Source of the DNA: Caryophanales bacterium
GTDB taxonomy: Bacteria; Bacillota; Bacilli; Bacillales; Amphibacillaceae
NCBI GenBank assembly: GCA_029257405.1
Contig: JARIBO010000055.1
Coordinates: forward strand, 186,001-250,000
Reading direction: 5' to 3'
Length of the DNA stretch: 64,000 nucleotides
The translations under genes were made by a program, and so were the position numbers. The number at the start of each line of letters is the position of its first letter. Within the stretch, counting starts at the first letter, position 1. Positions 37,942 through 48,313 of the stretch are shown in pieces. The notes under the pieces were generated by a model. It did no database searches, had not been told where the DNA came from, and worked only from the letters and a program-made list of their open reading frames with translations.

Positions 37942-38811
37942 TCAATCAGTAAATTCTTTAAATAACACATCAAATTCACTTTCATCATAATAAGCTTTAT
38001 CACTTATAAACTTCTCTACATCAATAGTACCATCACCTAAAAATTCAACTTCCCATCTTTGACCAGGAACGACTATTTCAACCATAATTGCTTCACTTCT
38101 TATTTTATTCAACTGATAGTATATGTTATGTTCTTCCAATTTATTTAAAAAGCTAAATAAATTATTATGTTCAAATGACTTTTGTTTACTTTTAAATATT
38201 TTGTTAATAGATTCTCGATCATAATCTAAAATCCAGTCATTAAAAGTTTCATATAAGGAAAATAGTTTCTCGTAATCTTTAGCGACAACATCTAGTCCTC
38301 GATCGTCATATAGATGATAAAGTATTTTTTCATTTGGATGTAATAAATAGACAGATGATGCCAAACTATTTAAACCACCAATATCAGCTAAAATAATTTC
38401 ATGAATTAACGTTTCTTCTGACCAATTGATATCATCCAATGACCAGTACAATTCGTAATGAATCATTTCTTCTACGTCTTCTACATATTTATTTATCACT
38501 GTTTCATGTGGTGTTTTTAACTGAAGTGTTTTTAATACTTTGGTAATTTCTTTCTTATCATATACGTCAATTCTTAAGATCAAATCTTTTTTTGGTAAAG
38601 CATTAAAAATTGTTAAAGCACGGTCAACAGCTTTAGACACATAAACAGGATTAGGTTGCAGTTTTCTCATGATGCCCCTTTTAATGTACACATCTTCTTC
38701 TCCACCTATTTCAAAGCGAATACCAATTGGTGCATGATAAAAAATCGGATGCTCAAGGACTGGTATTCCTATTTCTATTATTGCTTTATGAAATTTTGTA
38801 ATTAGATTCAT
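37942..38811 (-). CDS. DUF3885 domain protein
   Basis: ILYHLYDDRGLDVVAKDYEKLFSLYETFNDWILDYDRESINKIF. Confidence 0.75.
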   Translation of the reverse strand: MNLITKFHKAIIEIGIPVLEHPIFYHAPIGIRFEIGGEEDVYIKRGIMRKLQPNPVYVSKAVDRALTIFNALPKKDLILRIDVYDKKEITKVLKTLQLKTPHETVINKYVEDVEEMIHYELYWSLDDINWSEETLIHEIILADIGGLNSLASSVYLLHPNEKILYHLYDDRGLDVVAKDYEKLFSLYETFNDWILDYDRESINKIFKSKQKSFEHNNLFSFLNKLEEHNIYYQLNKIRSEAIMVEIVVPGQRWEVEFLGDGTIDVEKFISDKAYYDESEFDVLFKEFTD

Positions 38812-38998
38812 TCGTATCCCTTCTTTTACATACTTATATTTATACTATCCAAAGAATACCATTTATGATAAGTTTCATTCTATTTACTCCGTAATTAAAC
38901 GTTTCTTATGCTAACCTATTGATAATGAATAAAAAAGCATCTATTTCATCAAGTTGATAAAATAGATGTTTCTTCATAAAATTTTGATAGGTAAAAAT

Positions 38999-40372
38999 TT
39001 ATTTTCTGGACATCAAAGCTACGCACTCAATATGATGCGTCTGCGGGAATAAATCAACAGGTTGTACTTTCGACACATTGTATTGTTCAGATAACACTTT
39101 TAAATCGCGTGCCAGTGTTGCTGGATTACATGAGACATAGACAATTTTTTTAGGATCCATTTCCATCATCGCATCAAGTAACGCCCCATCACACCCTTTT
39201 CTTGGTGGGTCAACAACGATAACATCTGGGCTGAAACCATTTGCTTTCCACTCAACCATTAACTCTTCAGCTGCACCTAAATGGAACTCTGCATTTGTTA
39301 GGTTATTTAGCTTAGCATTCATATTCGCATCATCCACTGCATCTTTAACTATTTCTATCCCATAAACCGATTTCGCTTGTTGAGCTAAAAATAAACTTAT
39401 TGTACCAATCCCACAATAAGCATCAATGACTGTATCTGTTTCATCAATATCAGCATACTCTAGTGCGATATCATACAGTTTTTTCGTTTGTTCAGGATTC
39501 ACTTGATAAAATGATGCTGCAGAAATACCAAATGTTAAGTCACCGATTTTATCATATAAATATTTATTACCATATAAAATATTCATCTTGCTACCGACAA
39601 TCACATTTGTTTGTTTCGCATTAACATTATGCATAATTGATGTAATTTGCGGAAACTTTTCTGTGAGTCGCTCAACGAGACCCTCTGCATGTGGTAGATC
39701 TTTTGTATTTGTCACAAATGTAACCATTACTTCATCTGTTTGATAGCCTGTTCGGATAATGATATGACGTAACACACCACGATGTTTGCGTTCATTATAA
39801 GCACTAATACCAAATTCATTTGCAAGTAATCTTATTTCAGCTAATATCTCATTACCAATTTCATGTTGGATCATACACGTATCCATATCATCAATAATTC
39901 GGTGGCTACGTGGTTGATAGAAACCAGTTATAATTTCACCATTTTTTTCGCCAACCGGCATTTGAATTTTATTACGATAATGCCACGGATCATCCATAAC
40001 AACCACTGGATTTACTTTCACATCTGGTAACTGGGCCGTTTTTTGTAAGAGATGCTCAATTTGTGTTTGTTTCATCTGACTTTGCAGTGCTGCACTCATG
40101 TGCTGTGTTTGACACCCACCACATTTTGAATAAACCGGACAAGGCGGTTCAACTCGGTTTGGACTTTCTTTAAGTAGCTCAACTAATCTTCCAAATCCAA
40201 AACGTTTATTTGTTTTAACAACACGAATCACCGCTTCTTCTTCTGGTAAAATGCCAGGTACGAATAAAGGATAGCCATCTATTTTACAGACACCATTTCC
40301 TTCGTGAGTTAAATCTTCACAAACAAGTGTCATTTCATCATTTTTTTTAACGGGTAATTTCACTTTAGACAT
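38999..40372 (-). CDS. rlmD: 23S rRNA (uracil-5-)-methyltransferase, RlmD/RlmCD family
   Basis: TRAM domain; CPVYSKCGGCQTQHM Fe-S cysteines; DAYCGIGTISLFLA; VDPPRKGCD; YVSCNPATLARD. Confidence 0.93.
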   Translation of the reverse strand: MSKVKLPVKKNDEMTLVCEDLTHEGNGVCKIDGYPLFVPGILPEEEAVIRVVKTNKRFGFGRLVELLKESPNRVEPPCPVYSKCGGCQTQHMSAALQSQMKQTQIEHLLQKTAQLPDVKVNPVVVMDDPWHYRNKIQMPVGEKNGEIITGFYQPRSHRIIDDMDTCMIQHEIGNEILAEIRLLANEFGISAYNERKHRGVLRHIIIRTGYQTDEVMVTFVTNTKDLPHAEGLVERLTEKFPQITSIMHNVNAKQTNVIVGSKMNILYGNKYLYDKIGDLTFGISAASFYQVNPEQTKKLYDIALEYADIDETDTVIDAYCGIGTISLFLAQQAKSVYGIEIVKDAVDDANMNAKLNNLTNAEFHLGAAEELMVEWKANGFSPDVIVVDPPRKGCDGALLDAMMEMDPKKIVYVSCNPATLARDLKVLSEQYNVSKVQPVDLFPQTHHIECVALMSRK

Positions 40373-40412
40373 TTTTATCTTCCTTTTTTGTTTACTATCT
40401 TTAATTTTAACA

Positions 40413-40446
40413 TAAAAAAAACTTTCTACCTAAAAAGATAGAAAGT
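40413..40446 (-). terminator. Intrinsic terminator
   Basis: AACTTTCTAcc...GATAGAAAGTT with eight T on minus strand. Confidence 0.75.
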
Positions 40447-40452
40447 TCTCAT

Positions 40453-40905
40453 TTAGATAATGCCTTGTGCTCGTAAGACAAGCTCAGCTATAACTGCTGA
40501 CCCTAGGAAAGTTCCAAGTAAGACAAGTGTAGCAATAATAAGCGTTCGCCAACCTAATTTTACAAAGTCCGCCCAAGAACGACCAATTGCAATTCCGGCA
40601 TAAGCAAGAATGGGTGTTGTTAAAGCGAGTAAATTAATCTCACTTGTCCATTTAACGACTAATTCCGAACCTGGCATCCATGGCATTGAAATAATAACAG
40701 CTAATATTGAAATATACGCAACACTTGGAAAATTTATTGGAATCAAAGCATGTAAAATAAAGCCGAGTAAAGAAACCACAATTAATATTCCCATACCTGG
40801 TAATGCTTTAAGTGGCATCACATCATAACCTGCCCAGTTACCTAGGACACCTGCTAAACCAATAATAACTAAAATGTAAGTCCATTCTTGAATATTTTTA
40901 AGCAT
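40453..40905 (-). CDS. Membrane protein, partner of DUF3100 protein
   Basis: 150 aa, 4-5 TM; 5 nt downstream of DUF3100 gene. Confidence 0.65.
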   Translation of the reverse strand: MLKNIQEWTYILVIIGLAGVLGNWAGYDVMPLKALPGMGILIVVSLLGFILHALIPINFPSVAYISILAVIISMPWMPGSELVVKWTSEINLLALTTPILAYAGIAIGRSWADFVKLGWRTLIIATLVLLGTFLGSAVIAELVLRAQGII

Positions 40906-40909
40906 TTAC

Positions 40910-41716
40910 TCAGGCTCCTTTATTTTTCGTCATGAATTTATATAATTTCTCTGTTAAAGGTAATCCAATGAAAATACTTACCCATAAGCCTGTTGAAAGA
41001 GAGAGTAAGTTACTTGCACCAGCGTAAGCTATGATTTGAGTTTCTAACTCTGGATAAGCAGCAATTAATGATCCACTTGCTGCTGCCATCATACTTCCAC
41101 TTCCAACCCCTGAAGCCATCGCAAACGATAAAGGATTTAATGGAGTAATTGTTGCTAAAAATCCTGAGATAAGTCCCATAAACACTGCTCCAAAAACTGT
41201 ACCAAATATGTATACCGCCATTACGCCTCTACCTTCTGGCGAGTTCATTCCGTATTTATCCATAATTAAACCAACGTTTGGTTCGCGACCTACTGAGTGC
41301 GTCATACCGATTGATTCCCTACCAAGCCCTAACCAAATAGCAACAGGAAGAGCAATTAAAATTGTACCTAAATTTCCGAGTTCTTGTAACAGTAACGCAG
41401 GTCCTGCAGCTATTACTTCAGGTAAAGCGGGACCGATTGTTACGCCAATTTTAGCGAGTAATAATGAGACAGCTAGCACAATAATTGGTTCTGCGTTTTT
41501 AGCTTGCTTTTCTTTAATTAATGGAGTGAAATATAACACTAACCCAATTATGATTGCATAAAGCATTGGGAGTAATAAGATAACACCTGGACCAACGGAA
41601 ATTGAAAAAGTTCCAATTGACTCCGTTATTAAAACAATAATTAAAACAATTCCATGTAACCGCCAATCTTTCCATAAACTAACTACTTTTTCTTTACTCA
41701 TTAAACTCCTCCTCAT
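40910..41716 (-). CDS. DUF3100 family membrane protein
   Basis: GLGRESIGMTHSVGREPNVGLIMDKYGMNSPEGRGVMAVYIFGTVFGA; likely start MSKEKV at 41701. Confidence 0.75.
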   Translation of the reverse strand: MRRSLMSKEKVVSLWKDWRLHGIVLIIVLITESIGTFSISVGPGVILLLPMLYAIIIGLVLYFTPLIKEKQAKNAEPIIVLAVSLLLAKIGVTIGPALPEVIAAGPALLLQELGNLGTILIALPVAIWLGLGRESIGMTHSVGREPNVGLIMDKYGMNSPEGRGVMAVYIFGTVFGAVFMGLISGFLATITPLNPLSFAMASGVGSGSMMAAASGSLIAAYPELETQIIAYAGASNLLSLSTGLWVSIFIGLPLTEKLYKFMTKNKGA

Positions 41717-41760
41717 GCAAACGAGTATACCACTAAATACTTAAAAAGAATGTTACAAAA

Positions 41761-41791
41761 AAGCGACACTATTAATTAAATAGTCTCGCTT
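41761..41791 (-). terminator. Terminator overlapping dagK 3' end
   Basis: AAGCGACACTATT-AATTAA-ATAGTCTCGCTT; dagK stop at 41776-41778 in the loop. Confidence 0.7.
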
Positions 41792-42714
41792 AATTTAGCT
41801 TTTGTTAATTGTTTTGTTTTTTCTATAAATTCTTTTGGAACAAAAAATTCAATATGTTCTTGTAAATTTTCGATTACACCTGGAAGTAAACCACCATATT
41901 CACCATCTATATTTAATTGCATATGGTTTTCTGGCGTAACTGTAATTTTTTTTGCTTGTGTGTAAATAATTTGATTATCTTCTAAATGATTACCTCTAAG
42001 TGCAGCCGTAGCAATTCTTAAAAATTCTCCCATATTCGTTTTTTTAAGAATTAACAAATCAAAGAAACCATCATTAATTAATGCATCAGGTGCTAATTTT
42101 TCAAAACCAGCAACTGAATTTGTATTTGCTACAAGAAATAACATAATTTCGCCTTCAAATACTTTATCGTCATATTCAATACGCGTATATACGGGTTTAA
42201 GTGAAGGGAGCATTTCAATGCCTTTCATGTAATAAGCAAGTTGGCCAACTACTGCCTTCATTCCACTTGGTACTTCATATGTTAACTCTGTTAAGTCACC
42301 GCCACCAGCAATATTAATAAAGTGTTGATCGTTTACTCTGCCAATATCTAAGTGGATTGACTTATTATTTAAAATAACACTGAGTGCTAGTTGAATTTTT
42401 AGTGGAATTGATAAAGCGCGAGCAAAATCATTCGTAGTACCTGCAGGAATCACACCTATTTTCGGTCTATATTCAAGATGAGCGATGCCATGAATAACCT
42501 CATTAATCGTGCCATCACCACCTGCAACAATAATTAAATCAAAATGATTATTCGCTGCATGTTTAGCTGCAATTGCAGCATCCCCTGCACCAACTGTTGC
42601 GTGAGTTGATGTTTCATAACCTGCTTTTTCACAACGTTCTAAGACTATTGGTAACTCTCTTTTAAACGTTTCACGACCTGCTGTTGGATTATATATTATG
42701 CGTGCTTTTTTCAA
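41776..42714 (-). CDS. dagK: Diacylglycerol kinase (lipid kinase)
   Basis: IIVAGGDGTINEVIHGI; GVIPAGTTNDFARAL. Confidence 0.93.
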   Translation of the reverse strand: MKKARIIYNPTAGRETFKRELPIVLERCEKAGYETSTHATVGAGDAAIAAKHAANNHFDLIIVAGGDGTINEVIHGIAHLEYRPKIGVIPAGTTNDFARALSIPLKIQLALSVILNNKSIHLDIGRVNDQHFINIAGGGDLTELTYEVPSGMKAVVGQLAYYMKGIEMLPSLKPVYTRIEYDDKVFEGEIMLFLVANTNSVAGFEKLAPDALINDGFFDLLILKKTNMGEFLRIATAALRGNHLEDNQIIYTQAKKITVTPENHMQLNIDGEYGGLLPGVIENLQEHIEFFVPKEFIEKTKQLTKAKLSETI

Positions 42715-42761
42715 GTTTATAACCTCCTAAACTAAACAGATGACAATAAAGATTAAATGAA

Positions 42762-42796
42762 AATAAAGGCTACAATTAATTTGTAGCCTCTTATTT
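42762..42796 (-). terminator. Intrinsic terminator after gatB
   Basis: AATAAAGGCTACAA...TTGTAGCCTCTTATTT. Confidence 0.75.
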
Positions 42797-42800
42797 CAAA

Positions 42801-44228
42801 TTATCTTTTTTCAATTTCTTCTTTTAATATTTTATTAACCATCTGTGGGTTAGCTTGACCTTGCGTTGCTTTCATTACTTGACCTACTAAGAATCCGAGT
42901 GCACGGCCTTTACCTTCTTTAAAGTCAGTAACTGATTGTTCGTTTGCATCAAGAACTTCACCAACTATTTTTGTTAGTTCACCTTCATCAGAAATTTGAA
43001 CGAGTCCTTTTTCTTTAACGTAAACTTCTGGATCGCCACCTTCTTCAACTAAATAAGTGAAGACATCTTTAGCAATTTTTGATGAAATCGTTCCGTCTTT
43101 AATAAGCTCAATCATTTTAGCTAAATCTTTAGGTTTAATCGGTAGTTCTTGGACTTCTTTTAATTCTTTGTTCATATATCCAAGTAAATCACCCATTAAC
43201 CAGTTAGAAGCTTGCTTAACGTCAGCACCTGCTTCTACTGTTTCTTCAAAGAAGTTAGCCATTTCAATCGTATCCGTAATAACGCCTGCATCATATGCGG
43301 GTAAATCCATTTCTTTAATATAACGCGCTCTACGTGCATCAGGTAATTCAGGAATTTCTTTTCTAACACGTTCTTTCCACTCTTCATCAATATGAAGAGG
43401 TGGAATATCTGGATCAGGGAAAAAGCGATAATCATCAGCATCCCCTTTAATGCGCATTAAAACAGATTTCTTAATTTTATCATCATAACGACGCGTTTCT
43501 TGTTGGATAACTTCACCTTTATCAAGCATTTTTTCTTGGCGTTTTGCTTCTTCTCTAATACCTTCTCTAACAAAAGCAAACGAGTTTAAGTTTTTAAGTT
43601 CAGTTTTTGTACCTAGTTTCTTTTCGCCAACTGGACGAATCGAAATATTCGCATCAGCGCGTAATGAACCTTCTTCCATTCTTACGTCTGAAACGCCTGT
43701 ATACTGAATAATGCTTTTTAGTTTTTCTAAATAAGCATATGCTTCTTCAGGTGTATTAATATCTGGATCTGAAACAATTTCAATTAATGGTGTTCCTTGA
43801 CGATTATAATCTACTAAAGAACCATCACTACTATGTGTTAGTTTTCCAGCGTCTTCTTCTAAATGAATTCTTTCAATTCCAATCCGTTTTTTCTCGCCAT
43901 CTACTTCTATATCAATCCAACCATGTTCACCGATAGGTTGTTTGTCTTGAGAGATTTGATAAGCTGCTGGACTGTCTGGATAAAAATAATGTTTACGATC
44001 GAATATTGTTTCTGAAGCAATGTCACAGTTTAATGCCATTGCTGCTTTCATACCGAATTCAACAGCTTCTTCGTTTAATAAAGGGAGTGTTCCTGGAAAC
44101 CCTAAATCTTTAGGATTTACATTCGTGTTTGGTTCTTCTCCGAAAATATTTGGACTTGAACTAAATATTTTTGATTTTGTTTTTAACTCTACGTGGACTT
44201 CAATACCGACAACTGTTTCGTATTTCAT
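42801..44228 (-). CDS. gatB: Asp/Glu-tRNA amidotransferase subunit B
   Basis: [33 protein letters not shown]. Confidence 0.97.
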   Translation of the reverse strand: MKYETVVGIEVHVELKTKSKIFSSSPNIFGEEPNTNVNPKDLGFPGTLPLLNEEAVEFGMKAAMALNCDIASETIFDRKHYFYPDSPAAYQISQDKQPIGEHGWIDIEVDGEKKRIGIERIHLEEDAGKLTHSSDGSLVDYNRQGTPLIEIVSDPDINTPEEAYAYLEKLKSIIQYTGVSDVRMEEGSLRADANISIRPVGEKKLGTKTELKNLNSFAFVREGIREEAKRQEKMLDKGEVIQQETRRYDDKIKKSVLMRIKGDADDYRFFPDPDIPPLHIDEEWKERVRKEIPELPDARRARYIKEMDLPAYDAGVITDTIEMANFFEETVEAGADVKQASNWLMGDLLGYMNKELKEVQELPIKPKDLAKMIELIKDGTISSKIAKDVFTYLVEEGGDPEVYVKEKGLVQISDEGELTKIVGEVLDANEQSVTDFKEGKGRALGFLVGQVMKATQGQANPQMVNKILKEEIEKR

Positions 44229-45694
44229 TAATTCGCCCCTCCTAAATCTGGACGTTTCTTATGATGATTTGTCGCTTGCTCATAAGCGTAAGCAGCGCGA
44301 TAAACTGTACTTTCATCAAAGTGCTTTCCAATAATTTGTAGTCCTAATGGTAAACCTGCTTCTGAATAACCACAAGGAACAGATAAAGCTGGTAATCCTG
44401 CTAAGTTTACTGGCACCGTTAAAATATCACTTGTATACATTGTAAGTGGGTCTTGTAAAGTTTCATCTATTTTAAAGGCTTCAGTTGGCGTCGTTGGTCC
44501 AATGATAACGTCATAATGTTCAAAAGCTGCTGCAAAATCATTTTTAATTAACGTTCTAACTTGTTGCGCTTTAGCAAAATGTGTATCGCGATAGCCTGAA
44601 CTTAACATTGTTGTACCTAGTAAAATGCGACGTTTAACTTCTTCGCCAAATCCTTCACCACGTGATTTTTTTAACATTTCTGTCATATCTTCTGTTTCGT
44701 CAGCACGTTTACCATATCTGACACCATCAAAACGAGCAAGACTCGACGCACCTTCAGCGTTAGCAATGATGTAATAAGCTGCATCTGCATATGCTAAATG
44801 TGGTAATGAAACTTCTTCCCACGTTGCACCAAGTAATTCGTACATTTTAAGAGCGTTCATAACTGATTCACGCACTTCTTCTGAAACGCCGTTACCTAAA
44901 AATTCTTTTGGTACAGCAATTTTCAGACCCTTAACGTCTTTTTTAAGCGATTCAGTATACTTAGGTACAGTCCTATTTGCTGACGTTGCGTCTAGCTCAT
45001 CATGTCCTGCAAGTGTTTCAAGTACATAAGCATTATCTTCAACTGTACGTGTAATAGGACCTGCTTGATCGAGTGAAGGAGCAAATGCTACGACACCATG
45101 ACGAGAAATTAATCCATAAGTTGGTTTCATTCCAATCACACCACAAAATGAAGCGGGTTGACGAATTGAACCGCCTGTATCCGTTCCAATTGCGTACATG
45201 ACTTCCCCTGCAGCAACTGCTGCCGCTGAACCACCACTTGAACCACCTGGTACACGATTTAAATCCCAAGGGTTATATGTTGGATGAAATGCTGACGTTT
45301 CATTTGTTGAACCCATCGCAAATTCGTCCATATTAACTTTACCAATCATTAATGCTTGATCTTTATTCAATTTTTCTAATAAAGTTGCATTATATAATGG
45401 GTCATCAAAATTTGCTAAGAAATTACTTGCACATGTTGTTTTGACACCTTTAGTCATTACATTATCTTTAATTCCACCAGGGACACCAAATAGTCTGCCC
45501 TTAGCTTCTTTTGATTCGTCCAATTTTTTTGCTTCTGCTAACACATTTTCTTCTTCAACAGTAATAAAAGCTTTAACTTGATCATCAACTTCTTTAATTC
45601 GATCGAGTGACATTTTAGCAGTATCTACTGCTGTTAAGTCGCCTTTATGTAATGATTTTACTAACTCTTTTATTGAATAGTTATTTAAAGACAT
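44228..45694 (-). CDS. gatA: Asp/Glu-tRNA amidotransferase subunit A
   Basis: [14 protein letters not shown] amidase signature; [15 protein letters not shown]. Confidence 0.97.
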   Translation of the reverse strand: MSLNNYSIKELVKSLHKGDLTAVDTAKMSLDRIKEVDDQVKAFITVEEENVLAEAKKLDESKEAKGRLFGVPGGIKDNVMTKGVKTTCASNFLANFDDPLYNATLLEKLNKDQALMIGKVNMDEFAMGSTNETSAFHPTYNPWDLNRVPGGSSGGSAAAVAAGEVMYAIGTDTGGSIRQPASFCGVIGMKPTYGLISRHGVVAFAPSLDQAGPITRTVEDNAYVLETLAGHDELDATSANRTVPKYTESLKKDVKGLKIAVPKEFLGNGVSEEVRESVMNALKMYELLGATWEEVSLPHLAYADAAYYIIANAEGASSLARFDGVRYGKRADETEDMTEMLKKSRGEGFGEEVKRRILLGTTMLSSGYRDTHFAKAQQVRTLIKNDFAAAFEHYDVIIGPTTPTEAFKIDETLQDPLTMYTSDILTVPVNLAGLPALSVPCGYSEAGLPLGLQIIGKHFDESTVYRAAYAYEQATNHHKKRPDLGGAN

Positions 45695-45705
45695 AATCTT
45701 CCTCC

Positions 45706-46011
45706 TTATTCCATAATTGATGGTACTTTAAACTGACCATCTTCTTTAGATGGAGCATTTTTTAATGCTTCTTCTTGTGTGATTGTTCTTTTTGCATTAT
45801 CTTCTCTTAAAACATTATCATTATCACTACCATAAATTGTTGGTTTAACACCATCTGTATTGATATTTTGTATTTTTTCTGTAAATGTAATAATTTCAGT
45901 CAGCTGAGTACTATACATTTCTGCCTCTTCTTCTGATATAGCGAGTGTTGCTAAATCGGCTGTATGTAATATTTGTTCTTTTGTAATTTTAGCCATATCA
46001 TTCACCTCCAT
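45706..46011 (-). CDS. gatC: Asp/Glu-tRNA amidotransferase subunit C
   Basis: [29 protein letters not shown]; true start MAKITKEQ. Confidence 0.95.
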   Translation of the reverse strand: MEVNDMAKITKEQILHTADLATLAISEEEAEMYSTQLTEIITFTEKIQNINTDGVKPTIYGSDNDNVLREDNAKRTITQEEALKNAPSKEDGQFKVPSIME

Positions 46012-46028
46012 AAAACATATCCTTATTT

Positions 46029-46162
46029 TTGTTTAACTAAATCGTATTCTCTATTATACGCTTAGGATTTACATGTTCAAACTCACGTTCACCTATACTA
46101 TAATATCAGAGTTAGCTCTATTATAGCAAATATCCATTCGTTTAGGTGAAGTGAGTTTTTTT
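46029..46162 (+). ncRNA. Candidate sRNA (promoter 46029-46057, RNA ~46064-46162) antisense to gatC leader
   Basis: TTGTTT-17-TATTAT; 16-bp stem (one G bulge) AAACTCACgTTCACCTA / TAGGTGAAGTGAGTTT, inner hairpin CTATAATatcAGAG-ttag-CTCTATTATAG, then U-tract. Confidence 0.45.
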
Positions 46163-46227
46163 ATTATTCATAAAATCTATTACTTTATATCTGGTCTCAA
46201 CTTTTATTTTTCTAGATAAATTTACTT

Positions 46228-46323
46228 TTAATCAGTAGATTTCTCTTCTTTCAAATAGGCACCACAGTGAGGGCAAAATTTCTGATGAGGCTTGACTTTC
46301 TCTCCGCACTTAAAACAATACAT
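46228..46323 (-). CDS. 31-aa zinc-ribbon microprotein
   Basis: MYCFKCGEKVKPHQKFCPHCGAYLKEEKSTD*; GGGAGG SD 8 nt upstream; CxxC...CxxC. Confidence 0.8.
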   Translation of the reverse strand: MYCFKCGEKVKPHQKFCPHCGAYLKEEKSTD

Positions 46324-46438
46324 TTGCATGTCCTCCCAACTATTTGTAAGATACATTCACTTTTAAATCAGTTTAAAAATCTGTTTATTTAATTATATCA
46401 TAAAAGCTAATTTCTAATTGTGACTTAAAATAAAAATA

Positions 46439-46474
46439 TCCTATAAAAAAGAGTCTAAAATCTTTTTTATAGGA
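46439..46474. terminator. Intrinsic terminator
   Basis: TCCTATAAAAAAGA...TCTTTTTTATAGGA. Confidence 0.7.
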
Positions 46475-46481
46475 CATCTAA

Positions 46482-47021
46482 TTATTCAGTCTTGATTAAC
46501 TTACCCTGCTCCCAGGGTGCGACTTTAAACGTTACTTTATTTTCTTTTGACATATCAAAGTCTTTGAGTATCTCTTTATGGTTTTCTACATTAATATTTT
46601 CAAATCCATAACTAACATGATAGACATCTTCATCTTCATAAATGTTATTCCCAATTAAAACTAATTCATTTTCTTTATTCGTTGTAATTTTTTTATCAGT
46701 CGCCTTAACTACTTCAAAAACACCAGACTCGTTTTTTGCGAGAAGCACATAAATTTGATCACGGTAACCATAGTCTTTTTTCCCTTCCCATTTTTCTTTA
46801 GGAATCTGATTTATAGCAAATTCAAAACTGTACATGTCATAGTCACTAATTTCTTCTTCTATAAAATACTCTTCTTCCAGGTAATATTCTTCATCTGGAT
46901 AAGGTATAGTCATAAAGGTTCTTTCTTCTCCGTACGTGTCTATTAAATTATATTGCACAACAACTATTAACACAGCAATAATTTGAAAGAGTAAGAGTGT
47001 ATAAAACAAAGCTCTTTTCAT
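46482..47021 (-). CDS. GDYXXLXY-domain-like membrane-anchored protein
   Basis: One N-terminal TM; KDYGYRDQIYVLLAKNESGVFEVVKA; adjacent to DUF2157 gene. Confidence 0.6.
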   Translation of the reverse strand: MKRALFYTLLLFQIIAVLIVVVQYNLIDTYGEERTFMTIPYPDEEYYLEEEYFIEEEISDYDMYSFEFAINQIPKEKWEGKKDYGYRDQIYVLLAKNESGVFEVVKATDKKITTNKENELVLIGNNIYEDEDVYHVSYGFENINVENHKEILKDFDMSKENKVTFKVAPWEQGKLIKTE

Positions 47022-47024
47022 AAC

Positions 47025-48224
47025 TTAAACCTCCTCTTTCTTTTTAGATTTACGACGACTTCTTTCAATCATAAAGCTAAACACAAATAAGATTAATCCT
47101 CCAATTAAGAAAAACAGCGATTTATTCATCGCTTCCCAAGCATATTGAATATAAACTGTTAACGTACTTAATAAAAAGGCTACTGTTCCATACGTAATAA
47201 GTTGATTGCGATCCTCTTTATATCCAACAATCAGTAGAGCGCTTGAGAAAAGGAATAAAGCTATCACAGTCATAACTGATGGATACGGTAAATAAATCGT
47301 TGGTATAAATAAAATCAAATAAATATAATCAATTGTTTTTAACGTTAAGCGTTTTAGTACAATCATAATACCAACTAAGACGAGTAAAATAATTAAAAAT
47401 AAACCACTTAGTTTTACATTTTGTAAAATAAATCCATCCTCTATGAAACCTACTTGTAAAATATTAAATAAAAACATACTTACTAAACTTACATATTTGA
47501 ACGGCTGCGCGAGCGTTTTTTTCGGGATTAGGTGAGCGATTAAATAAAAAGCAAAGATATAAACAATAAACCAGTAGTAGTATTGATCAAAGGTTGTTAT
47601 TGTTAAAACTAACAAGTTAATAACTAAACCTATTCCAAACGTATAAGCAAAAAGTTTCGTTCCTTTGTGAAGAGCAATAAAACCAAATCCTATTAATAAT
47701 AAGAATAAAATTGTATAACTGTATGAAAAGAAACTAAACTCACTATAAAATTGTCCAATCGTTAAGATAGCTATACTGATAACATATAGGAGTGAATTTG
47801 AATAAATAGCATATAATCCTAAACCTACTAGTGCCCATACAACAAATGGCCACCCATTATACAAGATTACTTCATAATTATTAATAACTAAAAATAAACT
47901 CGCTCCAAACCCAATAAACCCTAATACAACAAAACTCATGCCATATAAAACTTGTTTTCTACTATACAGTTGATCTCCTAAAATATAGAGAGCTAGTGTA
48001 AAGCCTAACATGACAATTACGCGTGAAATATGTGCTACTTGTGCCCAATCTGAAAAGATAAATGTTAAAAATGCTAATCCTGTTAATAATATTGCAAAAA
48101 GGAGAACAAGTACATTTGCATCTTGTTTAGAATAACTTTTCAAAATTAATTCTAATTGTGCTTCTTGAATATAGCCTTCTTCTACCCATTTCTTTCCTTC
48201 TTTTTCTAATTTGGACAAATTCAT
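47025..48224 (-). CDS. DUF2157-family multi-TM membrane protein
   Basis: EKEGKKWVEEGYIQEAQLELILKSYSKQD N-terminus plus ~12 TM. Confidence 0.75.
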   Translation of the reverse strand: MNLSKLEKEGKKWVEEGYIQEAQLELILKSYSKQDANVLVLLFAILLTGLAFLTFIFSDWAQVAHISRVIVMLGFTLALYILGDQLYSRKQVLYGMSFVVLGFIGFGASLFLVINNYEVILYNGWPFVVWALVGLGLYAIYSNSLLYVISIAILTIGQFYSEFSFFSYSYTILFLLLIGFGFIALHKGTKLFAYTFGIGLVINLLVLTITTFDQYYYWFIVYIFAFYLIAHLIPKKTLAQPFKYVSLVSMFLFNILQVGFIEDGFILQNVKLSGLFLIILLVLVGIMIVLKRLTLKTIDYIYLILFIPTIYLPYPSVMTVIALFLFSSALLIVGYKEDRNQLITYGTVAFLLSTLTVYIQYAWEAMNKSLFFLIGGLILFVFSFMIERSRRKSKKKEEV

Positions 48225-48285
48225 AGTATCACCCCATTTACCTATATTATATAATTTAAATCGAATAATAGATAGATAAAAAAAA

Positions 48286-48313
48286 GAAAATAAGCTAATT
48301 TTAGCTTATTTTC
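48286..48313 (-). terminator. Terminator overlapping proline dehydrogenase 3' end
   Basis: GAAAATAAGCTAA-tt-TTAGCTTATTTTC with eight T on minus strand. Confidence 0.8.

Noticed and set aside
45039-45269. 76-aa minus-strand ORF inside gatA
   Set aside because: Out-of-frame shadow ORF within a clearly conserved gene; Trp/Cys/Ser-rich composition and no credible SD
46060-46080. LexA-like GAACATGTAA near gatC
   Set aside because: Only half of the CGAACnnnnGTTCG consensus is present
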